Source: Streptomyces sp. QL37 (GTDB taxonomy: Bacteria; Actinomycetota; Actinomycetes; Streptomycetales; Streptomycetaceae). Taken from it: a stretch of 64,000 bases of DNA. This document shows positions 25,194 through 33,581 of the stretch, in pieces (within the stretch, counting starts at the first letter, position 1; every line of letters starts with the position of its first letter). A model generated the notes under the pieces. That model was not told the DNA's origin. It did not search any database and was given only the letters and a program-made list of their open reading frames with translations. A program made the position numbers and the translations under genes. The stretch is taken from assembly GCF_002941025.1 (NCBI RefSeq), contig NZ_PTJS01000001.1, positions 558,001 to 622,000 of the forward strand, read 5' to 3'.

Positions 25194-25222
25194 ACGCTAT
25201 CGACAATCGTTTTCATTGTCAT
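25194..25222 (-). promoter_or_regulatory. Promoter of the metallophore-like operon
   Basis: On the minus strand ATGACA (25217-25222), a 17-base spacer, then TAGCGT (25194-25199). The start codon of the ATP-grasp gene is 87 bases downstream. The regulatory palindrome occupies almost the whole spacer. Confidence 0.5.
25201..25220. promoter_or_regulatory. Zur/Fur-family operator candidate
   Basis: GACAAT (25202-25207) and ATTGTC (25215-25220) form exact arms around 7 bases. The minus-strand 15-mer TGAAAACGATTGTCG (25201-25215) matches about 12 of 15 positions of the Streptomyces Zur box TGAAAATGATTTTCA. It does not resemble the DmdR/IdeR iron box (TTAGGTTAGGCTCACCTAA type). Binding here would block the promoter. 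Zur proper, or another Fur-family repressor, is inferred. Confidence 0.6.
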
Positions 25223-25322
25223 CTAAAACAGCGTCATCACTGTCGGGAGACGGCTTCCGTTGCGCCCCTCGCCGGACCGGAGTGGAATTGCAAATAGGGG
25301 ACCCGGAGGAAGGGACCACGCC

Positions 25323-25799
25323 ATGACTGACAGCGACCGGGGGGACGACGTCTACCAGCCGCAGGAGCCGGAGGCCTCCGACCCCGATGACCTGCTGGAT
25401 CTCGAGGACACCCTGGACACGTCCGCGATCGAGGACGTCCTGGACGAGGGCTACTCCCCGCCGGACCGGCCCTGGGCGGTCGACGACGAGGGCACCACCG
25501 CCTCGGAGCAGCACACGGGCGAGTCCCTCGACAGGCGCCTGACCAGGGAGGTTCCTGAGGACATCGCCCCGGCCCAGGACGGTCCGGGAGATCTGGCGGA
25601 CGGCGACGGGGAGCTCTACGACACCGAGGTGGGGACCGACCGCGCGGGCCGGCTCACGCAGGAGGGTGACGGGCACGTGCCGTCCACGCTCACGGCGCAG
25701 GATGTCGGCATCGACGGCGCGGCGGCATCGGCCGAGGAAGCGGCGATGCACCTGATCCCCGAGGAGAGGGACCTGTTCGGGGAGGAGCCTGTGCCCTGA
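25323..25799 (+). CDS. DUF5709 protein
   Basis: A 158-residue, very acidic, disordered-looking protein (DxYQPQEPEASDPDDLLDLEDTLDT opening, given in part) characteristic of the DUF5709 family of Streptomyces and relatives; no function is known. It has no membrane segment. The ATG at 25323 follows GGAGGAAGGGA. It is divergent from the metallophore-like operon, so the Zur-like box could in principle also affect it, though the box sits on the other promoter. Confidence 0.82.
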   Translation: MTDSDRGDDVYQPQEPEASDPDDLLDLEDTLDTSAIEDVLDEGYSPPDRPWAVDDEGTTASEQHTGESLDRRLTREVPEDIAPAQDGPGDLADGDGELYDTEVGTDRAGRLTQEGDGHVPSTLTAQDVGIDGAAASAEEAAMHLIPEERDLFGEEPVP

Positions 25800-26325
25800 G
25801 GGCGCGGCCGTGTCGCGAGGCGAGGGCGCACGCCACCAGGTCCGATGCCGGGCGCGCACGGCCCCGAAGCGGCCGGCGCCGAGGCGAGGGGCCGCGCGGC
25901 CCGGATGAGCCGCCCATGACCATGACCGCCTGCCCGATCGCCGTGGCCGGGTAGAGGGCCGGGAACCAGCCATGCCGTGCCGGCACCGGGACCGCCCTGC
26001 CCACGGGCGCGAGCGCGGCGGCGATCCTCGATCCGACCGGGCTCACGACCGGACCCCGCGCCATCAAGACGGTCAAGCCTCGGCCTGTCCGTCTCCGAGC
26101 GCCTCCGGACCGGCCGAAACACGCCGCTGCCCCGCCCGTCCCCCCGAAAACGCTTGGACGCCGGCCGGCCGGCCACGGAAGACTCCTCTCCCCCGGATCT
26201 CTCGCCACGGACGGGCGGCGAGCGCTTCCGCCCGGTAACGGTGCCGCGCCCTCGGGGCGGAGCCCTCCACCGCGGTGAAGTCCGGAGCAACTGCCCGCGA
26301 AACGACATAGCGACATGAGGTCGGC
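25800..26325. other. 526-base gap without a convincing gene
   Basis: Between the DUF5709 gene and the ABC exporter. Frames exist on both strands but show no family features, no ribosome binding sites and compositional bias only. The last 60 bases presumably carry the exporter promoter; I cannot identify hexamers with confidence. Confidence 0.5.
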
Positions 26326-28158
26326 ATGGGATCGCAGCAGTCTCACGGCACCGGACCACTAAAGGGCCCGGTCCGGCTCGCACTCCGCAACTACTTACGG
26401 GAGCTCTCCCGCCAGCGCGGACTTTCCGTTCCCGCGCTGGCGCTCCCGGCCCTCGGCAACATCGGCATCACGTACGTCGCGCCACTGGTGGTCGCCAAAC
26501 TCGTCGGCCGGATCGCCGAGGACGGAGCCATAGGCGTCCGTGAGGCGCTCCCGTACGTCGGCGTGTTCGCCGGAGTCCTGCTCCTGGCGGAGACCATGTG
26601 GCGGGCGGGACTCCACTGCCTCAACCGCGTCGACGCCCGTGGCATCGAGCACCTGTACGTCACCGGCATGGACGAACTGTTCGCCAAGGACGCCTCGTTC
26701 TTCCAGGACAACTTCGCCGGGTCCCTGACGAAGAGGGTACTCAGCTACGCCGCCCGCTTCGAGGAGTTCGTCGACACCCTCACGTTCAACATCGTCGGAA
26801 GCCTGGCCCCGCTGCTCTTCGGCACGGTGATCCTGTGGAGTTACGACCCGCTGCTGGTGGCCGGCCTGCTGACGATGATCACGCTGACCGCCGTGTGCGC
26901 CGCGCCGCTCATCCGGCGCCGCCAGAAACTGGTCAACCGGCGCGAGGAGGCGATCGCCCGGGTCTCGGGCCACGTCTCCGACGCGCTGATGAACATGGAC
27001 ACCGTGCGGGCCTTCGCGGCCGAGGAGCGTGAGGCCGCCGAGCACCGGGCGCGGGTCGCGGAGTCCCGGCGGCTGACACTGCGTTCGTGGGACTACGGCA
27101 ATCTCCGCATCGACACCCTCGTCGCACCGCTGTCCGTGCTCACCAACGGCCTCGGTCTGCTCCTCGCCGTCGCGATCGGCGCCGGTGGCGGCAGCGTGGA
27201 GGCGATCGTGGTCGCCTTCACGTACTACACCGGTTCGACCCGGATCATGTTCGAGTTCAATCAGATCTACCGCCGCCTCGAGAGTTCGATGACCGAGGCC
27301 GCCCAGTTCACCGAGCTGCTCCTCGTGCGGCCCACCGTGACCGACCCCGTGACACCCGAGCCGCTGGCCCCGAAGGCCGCGGACGTCCGCTTCGAGAACG
27401 TCACCTTCGCGCACGACGGCGGCGATCCGATCTTCGACGGTCTCGAGCTGGACGTGCCGAGCGGGGCGAGAATCGGCCTCGTCGGACGGTCGGGGGGTGG
27501 TAAGACCACGCTCACCCGACTGCTGCTGCGGATGGCGGACGTCCGGTCCGGCCGCATCCTGATCGGAGGTCAGGACATCAGCCGACTACGCCAGTCGGAC
27601 CTGCGGAGCCTGATCGCGTACGTCCCGCAGGAACCGGCCATGTTCCACCGCACCCTGCGCGAGAACATCCGCTTCGCCCGTCCTGACGCCACCGACGCCG
27701 AGATCCGTGCCGCCGCCGACGCGGCCCATGTCAGCGAGTTCGCCGACCAACTCCCGGCGGGCTTCGACACGATGGTCGGGGAACGCGGGGTCAAGCTCTC
27801 CGGCGGGCAGCGCCAGCGGGTCGCCCTCGCCCGGGCGATCCTGCGCGACGCGCCGATCCTGCTGCTGGACGAGGCGACCAGTGCGCTCGACTCCGAGAGC
27901 GAGACCCTCGTCCAGCAGGCGCTGTGGCAGCTGATGGAGGGCCGCACCGCACTCGTCGTCGCGCACCGCCTGAGTACGGTCGCGGCCATGGACCACCTCA
28001 TCGTGCTCGACCACGGCCGCATCGTGGAGCAGGGCACACATCACGAGCTTCTGCTCACCGACGGCGCGTACGCCAAGCTCTGGCACCACCAGTCGGGCGG
28101 GTTCCTCGTCGAATCCGACGCGGACGCGCCGGCCGCCACGGTCGACCAGGCCAGGTGA
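26326..28158 (+). CDS. ABC exporter half-transporter (fused permease-ATPase)
   Basis: A 610-residue ABC half-transporter. Six membrane helices fill about residues 35-320; the nucleotide-binding domain has Walker A GRSGGGKTT (about 387), the LSGGQRQR signature (about 491), Walker B ILLLDEAT and a switch His in VVAHRLST. It should act as a homodimer to export lipid, peptide or drug. ATG at 26326 follows GAGG. A strong terminator comes 5 bases beyond the stop. It stands alone; substrate unknown. Although near the metallophore-like operon it is on the opposite strand and has no visible shared regulation. Confidence 0.88.
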   Translation: MGSQQSHGTGPLKGPVRLALRNYLRELSRQRGLSVPALALPALGNIGITYVAPLVVAKLVGRIAEDGAIGVREALPYVGVFAGVLLLAETMWRAGLHCLNRVDARGIEHLYVTGMDELFAKDASFFQDNFAGSLTKRVLSYAARFEEFVDTLTFNIVGSLAPLLFGTVILWSYDPLLVAGLLTMITLTAVCAAPLIRRRQKLVNRREEAIARVSGHVSDALMNMDTVRAFAAEEREAAEHRARVAESRRLTLRSWDYGNLRIDTLVAPLSVLTNGLGLLLAVAIGAGGGSVEAIVVAFTYYTGSTRIMFEFNQIYRRLESSMTEAAQFTELLLVRPTVTDPVTPEPLAPKAADVRFENVTFAHDGGDPIFDGLELDVPSGARIGLVGRSGGGKTTLTRLLLRMADVRSGRILIGGQDISRLRQSDLRSLIAYVPQEPAMFHRTLRENIRFARPDATDAEIRAAADAAHVSEFADQLPAGFDTMVGERGVKLSGGQRQRVALARAILRDAPILLLDEATSALDSESETLVQQALWQLMEGRTALVVAHRLSTVAAMDHLIVLDHGRIVEQGTHHELLLTDGAYAKLWHHQSGGFLVESDADAPAATVDQAR

Positions 28159-28163
28159 CGGCG

Positions 28164-28192
28164 GGCCCCCGGTGCCACACGCACCGGGGGCC
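28164..28192 (+). terminator. 12-bp perfect stem-loop after the ABC exporter
   Basis: GGCCCCCGGTGC (28164-28175) pairs exactly with GCACCGGGGGCC (28181-28192) around the loop CACAC, beginning five bases after the exporter stop codon. Confidence 0.8.
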
Positions 28193-28268
28193 TCCTCACC
28201 GCTCACGGCACCCGCTCGTCCGACGCCGCGACCGTTCACGACCCCGTGCGCGGCGGGAAACGGCCTCA

Positions 28269-28297
28269 TTGACATTCAGGACGATCACCTTGAGACT
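28269..28297 (+). promoter_or_regulatory. Candidate promoter upstream of the monooxygenase gene
   Basis: TTGACA (28269-28274) followed after 17 bases by GAGACT (28292-28297). An ATG lies 8 bases after the -10 box, the position expected for a leaderless start. The monooxygenase start is about 340 bases downstream. Confidence 0.45.
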
Positions 28298-28304
28298 CGG
28301 TCGC

Positions 28305-28376
28305 ATGCACGAGGTCCAGCCCCTTCCCAGCGAGCGCTGTCCCCGCCTCGTCCGCGCGTCACGCGCCGGGTGTTGA
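28305..28376 (+). CDS. Candidate leaderless 23-residue leader peptide
   Basis: A short frame directly after the promoter at 28269-28297. It begins MHEVQPLPSERCPRLV and ends in Cys, with two Cys codons and no ribosome binding site. Cysteine-containing leaderless uORFs acting as sulphur-responsive attenuators are known in actinobacteria, and the next gene is a sulphonate-type monooxygenase, so an attenuation role is possible. It may also be chance. The remaining 28377-28647 shows nothing else I can interpret. Confidence 0.3.
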   Translation: MHEVQPLPSERCPRLVRASRAGC

Positions 28377-28647
28377 TCTTCACCGCACCCCTCTCCCCAC
28401 TGCGCCCGCCCGCCCGCACCTGATCCGCCTTCGCCCTCATGTGCCGCCCGGGCGCGGCGAGTTGCCGATCGACGCCGGTTTCTTCGACGACCGCCGGTCC
28501 GGCCCGGAGCCTGACCTGGCGCGGTGAGGCCTGCCCATCCCTCCCGCACCGCCACGGAGGACGTCGGCGGGAACCACGCACACCCCTCTTCACCACCGGC
28601 CTTGCCTGTCGCACTCCGGCACGCGGGCCGATCAGTGATCGGAAGCC

Positions 28648-29718
28648 ATGATGAGTTCGAAATTCCTCTGGTACATACCCAACACCGTGGAACCCGGCCA
28701 CCGGGGTGACGACACCACGACCGGCTGGGGGTCGATCGAGTACTCGACGGACCTCGCCCGCACGGCGGAGGCGCACGGCTGGAGCGGCGCCCTGCTCGGC
28801 ACCGGATGGGGGCGCCCCGACACCTTCACCGTGGCCACGGCGCTGGCCGCGCGCACCACGACGTTCCAGCCCCTGATCGCGGTCCGCCCCGGATACTGGC
28901 AGCCGGCCCACCTCGCGAGCGCGGCGGCCACCCTCGACCAACTCAGCTGCGGGCGGGTCCTGTTCAACGTAGTGAGCGGACTGGACGACATCGACGCGTA
29001 CGGCGACAGCACCATCGAGCCGGCCCGACGGTACGCGCGTACACAGGAGTTCCTGCATCTCCTGCGGCGGCTGTGGACCGAGGAGGGCGTCACGTTCAGC
29101 GGTGAGCACTTCCAGATCACCGGCTCCACGGTCACACCACGTCCGTACGCGACCGAGGGGAGGGCGCATCCCACGCTCTACTTCGGCGGTGCCTCACCGG
29201 CGGCGGAGCGGGTGTCGGCGGCCGAGGCCGACGTCCAGCTGTTCTGGGGCGAGCCGCTCGACGGCCTGGCCGAACGCATCGACCGGCTAGAGACGTTGAG
29301 CGAGGAGGTGGGCCGTCGGCACGAGCCGCTGGAGTTCGGGCTGCGGATCACCACGCTGGTGCGCGACACGACGGAGGAGGCGTGGCAGGCGGCGGAGGAG
29401 AGGGTCGCCGCGATGGCGTCCGCCGAGGGCGCCTCCTGGACAGGGCACCGGTCAGCTGTGGGACAGCAGCGGCTCCTCGACCTCGCCGCGCGCGGCGAGG
29501 TGCTCGACACCTGCCTGTACACCGCACCGGGCCGATTCGGGGGCGGCGGGGCGGCGACCACCTGGCTGGTCGGCTCCCCCGCCGACGTCAGCACGGCCCT
29601 GGAGAACTACCGCAAGCTCGGCATCACCCACTTCGTCCTCTCCGACACCCCCTACAGGCAGGAGATCAGCCGCATCGGCGACCAACTGCTCCCCCTGCTG
29701 CGCGAACCGTCCCCCTGA
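28648..29718 (+). CDS. Luciferase-like FMN-dependent monooxygenase (alkanesulfonate monooxygenase type)
   Basis: A 356-residue TIM-barrel flavin monooxygenase close in pattern to SsuD: FLWYIPNTVEPGH opening, LIAVRPGYWQPAHLAS and the VSGLDDIDAYGD region correspond to SsuD-type flavin- and substrate-contacting segments. Such enzymes use reduced FMN from a separate reductase and oxygen to release sulphite from sulphonates, or act on sulphones and related compounds. It is followed after 52 bases by an aldo/keto reductase, likely co-transcribed. No flavin reductase or sulphonate ABC genes lie nearby, so the substrate is open. Two adjacent ATGs are possible starts. Confidence 0.85.
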   Translation: MMSSKFLWYIPNTVEPGHRGDDTTTGWGSIEYSTDLARTAEAHGWSGALLGTGWGRPDTFTVATALAARTTTFQPLIAVRPGYWQPAHLASAAATLDQLSCGRVLFNVVSGLDDIDAYGDSTIEPARRYARTQEFLHLLRRLWTEEGVTFSGEHFQITGSTVTPRPYATEGRAHPTLYFGGASPAAERVSAAEADVQLFWGEPLDGLAERIDRLETLSEEVGRRHEPLEFGLRITTLVRDTTEEAWQAAEERVAAMASAEGASWTGHRSAVGQQRLLDLAARGEVLDTCLYTAPGRFGGGGAATTWLVGSPADVSTALENYRKLGITHFVLSDTPYRQEISRIGDQLLPLLREPSP

Positions 29719-29770
29719 CGCCCCTGACCGTCCCGCCCACCGCCACCACCCCGGAAAGGGAACACCACCA

Positions 29771-30817
29771 ATGACGACCTACCGGCCCCTCGGCCGTACC
29801 GGTGTGAAAGTCAGCCCGCTGGCACTGGGCGCCATGAATTTCGGCGCCTGGGCCAACCGCGACCACGACGACGCCATCAAGATCATCCACCAGGCGCTGG
29901 ATTCGGGTGTCAACGTCATCGACACCGCGGACGTCTACTCGCGTGGCGAGAACGAGGAGATCGTCGGGAAGGCCCTCGCGGACGGCCGCCGGGACGACGT
30001 GTTCCTGGCGACCAAGTTCCACGGCCGGGTCGACGACAACCCTCACCATCAGGGCAACTCCCGGCGCTGGATCCTCAAGGCCGTCGAGGACAGTCTGCGG
30101 CGCCTCGGCACCGACCACATCGACCTGTACCAGGTACACCGCCCCGACCCGTCCACCGACTTCGAGGAGACCCTCGGCGCCCTCGACGATCTCGTACACC
30201 AGGGAAAGATCCGGTACTTCGGCACGACCACCTTCGAGCCCCATCAGATCGTCGAGGGGCAGTGGGCGGCCGAGCGTCTCCACCTGCGGCGCCCCGTCAC
30301 CGAGCAGCCCCCGTACTCCCTGCTGGCGCGGGCGGCCGAGCGCGCGGTGCTCCCCGTGGCCGAGCGGTACGGCCTGGGCGTCCTGCCCTGGAGCCCGCTG
30401 GCCGGCGGCTGGCTGTCCGGCCGGTACCGGAAGGGGGATCCCGCGCACGCCGAGTCGAGCCGCCTGGAACGTCAGCCGCACCGCCATGACCCCGCGATCG
30501 AGGCGAACCGGCGCAAGCGCGAGGCGGCGGAGCGGCTCGGGGAGCTCGCCGACGAGGCGGGACTGTCCCTGATCCACCTGGCGCTGGCGTTCGTCCTGGA
30601 GCATCCGGCCGTGTCCACCGTGATCATCGGCCCGCGCACCCAGGAACACCTGGCGAGCCAGCTCGGCGCGGCGGACGTACGGCTGTCACCGGAGGTGCTG
30701 GACCGGATCGACGGGATCGTGTCCCCCGGAGTCACGATCAGCGCGGCCGACGAGGGCTACCAGCCCCCGTCCCTGACGGACGCGTCCACGCGGCGCCGCG
30801 GAGCGGCGGGCCGCTGA
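29771..30817 (+). CDS. Aldo/keto reductase
   Basis: A 348-residue NADPH-dependent oxidoreductase of the aldo/keto reductase superfamily (AKR11/13-like). The catalytic tetrad is visible: Asp51 and Tyr56 in DTADVY, Lys82 in ATKFHG and His in YQVHRPD; the C-terminal VIIGPRTQEHL segment is the coenzyme loop. GGAAAGGGA precedes the ATG. It follows the monooxygenase by 52 bases and may reduce the aldehyde that desulphonation yields, an inference. A 10-bp hairpin ends the unit. Confidence 0.88.
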   Translation: MTTYRPLGRTGVKVSPLALGAMNFGAWANRDHDDAIKIIHQALDSGVNVIDTADVYSRGENEEIVGKALADGRRDDVFLATKFHGRVDDNPHHQGNSRRWILKAVEDSLRRLGTDHIDLYQVHRPDPSTDFEETLGALDDLVHQGKIRYFGTTTFEPHQIVEGQWAAERLHLRRPVTEQPPYSLLARAAERAVLPVAERYGLGVLPWSPLAGGWLSGRYRKGDPAHAESSRLERQPHRHDPAIEANRRKREAAERLGELADEAGLSLIHLALAFVLEHPAVSTVIIGPRTQEHLASQLGAADVRLSPEVLDRIDGIVSPGVTISAADEGYQPPSLTDASTRRRGAAGR

Positions 30818-30822
30818 CCACG

Positions 30823-30853
30823 GTGGCCGTGGGCGTGTCACGTCCACGGCCAC
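30823..30853 (+). terminator. 10-bp stem-loop after the aldo/keto reductase
   Basis: GTGGCCGTGG (30823-30832) pairs exactly with CCACGGCCAC (30844-30853) around an 11-base loop, six bases after the stop codon. Confidence 0.65.
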
Positions 30854-30979
30854 ATGGGCGACACCATGACAGCCTCTCAGCCTGCGGTCGTCCGTACCTC
30901 GTAAGCTCGGTAGCCCGTTCCATCATGGCGGTCGGCCGAAGCGCCGGAGGCCACGAGACCGGAAGCAGGCAGAGCCATA

Positions 30980-32419
30980 ATGAGCAGCACAGCGCAGATC
31001 GGTGTCACAGGACTTGCCGTCATGGGACGCAACCTGGCCCGCAACTTCGCCCGCAACGGGTACACCGTGGCCCTTCACAACCGCACCACGGCGAAGACCC
31101 GCGCCCTCATCGAGGAGTTCGGCGGCGAGGGGGACTTCGTCCCCACCGAGTCCGCCGAGGACTTCGTCGCGGCACTGGAGCGCCCTCGGCGCTTGGTGGT
31201 CATGGTGAAGGCCGGCGACCCGACGGACGCCGTGATCGCGGAGTTCGCCCCGCTCCTCGAACCCGGCGACATGATCATCGACGGCGGCAACGCGCACTTC
31301 GCCGACACCCGCCGCCGCGAGAAGGCTCTGCGCGACCAGGGCATCCATTTTGTCGGCACCGGCGTATCCGGCGGCGAGGAGGGCGCCCTCAACGGGCCCA
31401 GCATCATGCCGGGCGGCAGCAAGGAGTCCTACGCCTCCCTGGGCCCGATGCTGGAGAAGATCTCCGCAAAGGCCAAGGATGGCGCCCCCTGCGTCACCCA
31501 CATCGGCCCCGACGGGGCAGGTCACTTCGTCAAAATGGTACATAACGGGATTGAATATGCCGATATGCAGCTGATCGGCGAAGCGTTCCAGTTGCTGCGC
31601 GACGTGGCGGGCTACTCCCCCGCCGAGATCGCGGACATCTTCCGCACCTGGAACACCGGTCGCCTGGACTCGTACCTCATCGAGATCACCGCCGAGGTGC
31701 TCTCCCACACCGACGCGGCCACGGACAAGCCCTTCGTGGACGTCGTCCTGGACCAGGCGGAGCAGAAGGGCACCGGCCGCTGGACCGTGCAGATCGCCCT
31801 CGACCTGGGCGTTCCCGTCTCCGGCATCGCCGAGGCCGTCTTCGCCCGCTCCGTCTCCGGACACGCCGACCTCCGCGACGCCTCACGCCACCTCGCCGGA
31901 CCGACCGCCCGCAAGCTCGGCAAGGACGAGGCGGCGGCCTTCGCCGACCAGGTCGAGCAGGCACTGTACGCCTCCAAGATCGTCGCCTACACCCAGGGCT
32001 TCCACCAGATCGCCGCCGGCAGCGAGCAGTACGACTGGGACATCGACCTGGGCAAGGTCGCCTCGATCTGGCGCGGCGGATGCATCATCCGGGCCGCGTT
32101 CCTCGACAGGATCACCAGCGCCTACGAGGCTCAGCCCCGACTGCCCAGCCTCCTCGCCGACAAGAGCTTCGCCGAGGAGATCGCCGCCGCGCAGGACGAC
32201 TGGCGCACCGTGATCGCCACCGCCGTCACCCAGGGCGTCCCCACCCCGGCGTTCGCCGCCACCCTCGCCTACTACGACTCCCTGCGCGCCGAACGCCTCC
32301 CCGCCGCCCTCACCCAGGGCCAGCGCGACTACTTCGGCGCGCACACCTACCACCGCACCGACCGCAAGGGCACCTTCCACACCCTCTGGGGCAGCGACAA
32401 GACCGAAGTCGAAAGCTGA
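30980..32419 (+). CDS. gnd: 6-Phosphogluconate dehydrogenase, decarboxylating
   Basis: A 479-residue enzyme of the oxidative pentose phosphate pathway, converting 6-phosphogluconate to ribulose 5-phosphate with NADP. The N-terminal Rossmann motif is TGLAVMGRNLARNFARNG, then GTGVSGGEEGA, the catalytic HFVKMVHNGIEY (Lys/Asn/His block) and the DQAEQKGTGRW signature; length matches the long (E. coli type) family. The ATG follows CAGAGCC, a weak site. A 45-base patch at about 31529-31573 uses codons rare elsewhere here. It is a single gene, and the region beyond its stop is scrambled by repeats. Confidence 0.95.
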   Translation: MSSTAQIGVTGLAVMGRNLARNFARNGYTVALHNRTTAKTRALIEEFGGEGDFVPTESAEDFVAALERPRRLVVMVKAGDPTDAVIAEFAPLLEPGDMIIDGGNAHFADTRRREKALRDQGIHFVGTGVSGGEEGALNGPSIMPGGSKESYASLGPMLEKISAKAKDGAPCVTHIGPDGAGHFVKMVHNGIEYADMQLIGEAFQLLRDVAGYSPAEIADIFRTWNTGRLDSYLIEITAEVLSHTDAATDKPFVDVVLDQAEQKGTGRWTVQIALDLGVPVSGIAEAVFARSVSGHADLRDASRHLAGPTARKLGKDEAAAFADQVEQALYASKIVAYTQGFHQIAAGSEQYDWDIDLGKVASIWRGGCIIRAAFLDRITSAYEAQPRLPSLLADKSFAEEIAAAQDDWRTVIATAVTQGVPTPAFAATLAYYDSLRAERLPAALTQGQRDYFGAHTYHRTDRKGTFHTLWGSDKTEVES

Positions 32420-32480
32420 CCGGCGTCAGTGGAAGCCGACGACCGAGCAGAGTCGCCTCAGAGGCGATCGGAAGGCTGAA

Positions 32481-32510
32481 GGAATCAGCGGAGATGGAAT
32501 CAGCGGAGAT
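32481..32510. repeat. 15-bp tandem duplication
   Basis: GGAATCAGCGGAGAT occurs twice head to tail, downstream of gnd and upstream of the first 314-bp repeat copy. The gap 32420-32603 holds no convincing gene. Confidence 0.75.
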
Positions 32511-32610
32511 GGACGAGGCCACGACGCTCCCGTCCATCGCACCGCCGCGCACAAGGACGCCAGCAAGAGGAACGCCCCGATCCACAGCCGTCGCCATCCA
32601 TGTCCGCGTG

Positions 32611-32924
32611 CACGCGGAGTACAAGGAGTCGCCGTACGCCGCTCCCCGCTGCTCCATCGCATGGTCGACGCGAACCGGCTCGGCCGCAAGGCCGGGTCGG
32701 GCTTCCACTCGTACTGACCGTCCTACCGGCGGGGCCGGCTCTCATGCGGCCGGCCCCGCCGGGGCACGTTCCCCTGGGTCAGGGCTGTGCGCGGCCCGAA
32801 GAACCTCGCCTGCTGCTGCCGACCCGACGCCGCGCCGGAGCGCCGCCTCGGGACCGCCACACACGGTGCGCTCGTCGTCCGCAGCACCGTCCGGGCCACA
32901 CACCCGGCCTCGCGACCTTCCCGT
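32611..32924 (+). repeat. 314-bp repeat unit, copy 1 (direct)
   Basis: Identical but for one base (G32748 against A33405) to copy 3. Within a wider 359-base direct repeat (32604-32962 against 33261-33619) it contains a dehydrogenase gene tail, its hairpin terminator and about 190 bases of unrecognised sequence. The 29 bases after it (32925-32953) separate it from the inverted copy and recur after copy 3. Confidence 0.9.
32617..32717 (+). pseudogene. 3-Hydroxyacyl-CoA dehydrogenase C-terminal fragment (copy 1)
   Basis: The first 30 bases read EYKESPYAAP in one frame, then the sequence continues PLLHRMVDANRLGRKAGSGF and HSY-stop in another frame. Read with one added C at the CCCC run, the whole matches the last 33 residues of PaaH/HbdA-type 3-hydroxybutyryl-CoA dehydrogenases. 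The N-terminal 250 residues of the enzyme are absent. The same broken tail sits in all three copies. A stem-loop (CCGGCGGGGCCGGC / GCCGGCCCCGCCGG) follows as the original terminator. Confidence 0.65.
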
Positions 32925-32953
32925 TCCGCCGAAGACCCATGACCCGATCATGT

Positions 32954-33267
32954 ACGGGAAGGTCGCGAGGCCGGGTGTGTGGCCCGGACGGTGCTGCGGA
33001 CGACGAGCGCACCGTGTGTGGCGGTCCCGAGGCGGCGCTCCGGCGCGGCGTCGGGTCGGCAGCAGCAGGCGAGGTTCTTCGGGCCGCGCACAGCCCTGAC
33101 CCAGGGGAACGTGCCCCGGCGGGGCCGGCTGCATGAGAGCCGGCCCCGCCGGGAGGACGGTCAGTACGAGTGGAAGCCCGACCCGGCCTTGCGGCCGAGC
33201 CGGTTCGCGTCGACCATGCGATGGAGCAGCGGGGAGCGGCGTACGGCGACTCCTTGTACTCCGCGTG
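32954..33267 (-). repeat. 314-bp repeat unit, copy 2 (inverted)
   Basis: The reverse complement of 32611-32924 with at most a couple of base differences, lying 29 bases from copy 1 and directly abutting copy 3. It contains the inverted dehydrogenase tail at 33161-33261. Confidence 0.9.
33161..33261 (-). pseudogene. 3-Hydroxyacyl-CoA dehydrogenase C-terminal fragment (copy 2)
   Basis: The inverted copy of the 32617-32717 fragment, with the same single-base frameshift, ending in the same stop codon. Confidence 0.6.
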
Positions 33268-33581
33268 CACGCGGAGTACAAGGAGTCGCCGTACGCCGCT
33301 CCCCGCTGCTCCATCGCATGGTCGACGCGAACCGGCTCGGCCGCAAGGCCGGGTCGGGCTTCCACTCGTACTGACCGTCCTACCGGCGGGGCCGGCTCTC
33401 ATGCAGCCGGCCCCGCCGGGGCACGTTCCCCTGGGTCAGGGCTGTGCGCGGCCCGAAGAACCTCGCCTGCTGCTGCCGACCCGACGCCGCGCCGGAGCGC
33501 CGCCTCGGGACCGCCACACACGGTGCGCTCGTCGTCCGCAGCACCGTCCGGGCCACACACCCGGCCTCGCGACCTTCCCGT
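33268..33581 (+). repeat. 314-bp repeat unit, copy 3 (direct)
   Basis: A direct copy of 32611-32924. Its first base abuts the last base of the inverted copy, giving a 628-bp palindrome centred between 33267 and 33268 (CCGCGTG/CACGCGG at the centre). The 29-base spacer and nine more bases follow before identity with copy 1 ends at 33619. Confidence 0.9.
33274..33374 (+). pseudogene. 3-Hydroxyacyl-CoA dehydrogenase C-terminal fragment (copy 3)
   Basis: Third copy of the frameshifted dehydrogenase tail, identical to copy 1. Confidence 0.6.

Noticed and set aside
25201..25220. DmdR/IdeR-type iron box before the ATP-grasp operon
   Set aside because: The sequence lacks the TTAGG..CCTAA pattern; the arms fit a Fur/Zur-type site much better.
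26073..26327. Minus-strand frame upstream of the ABC exporter
   Set aside because: No family features or ribosome binding site; overlaps the exporter start region.
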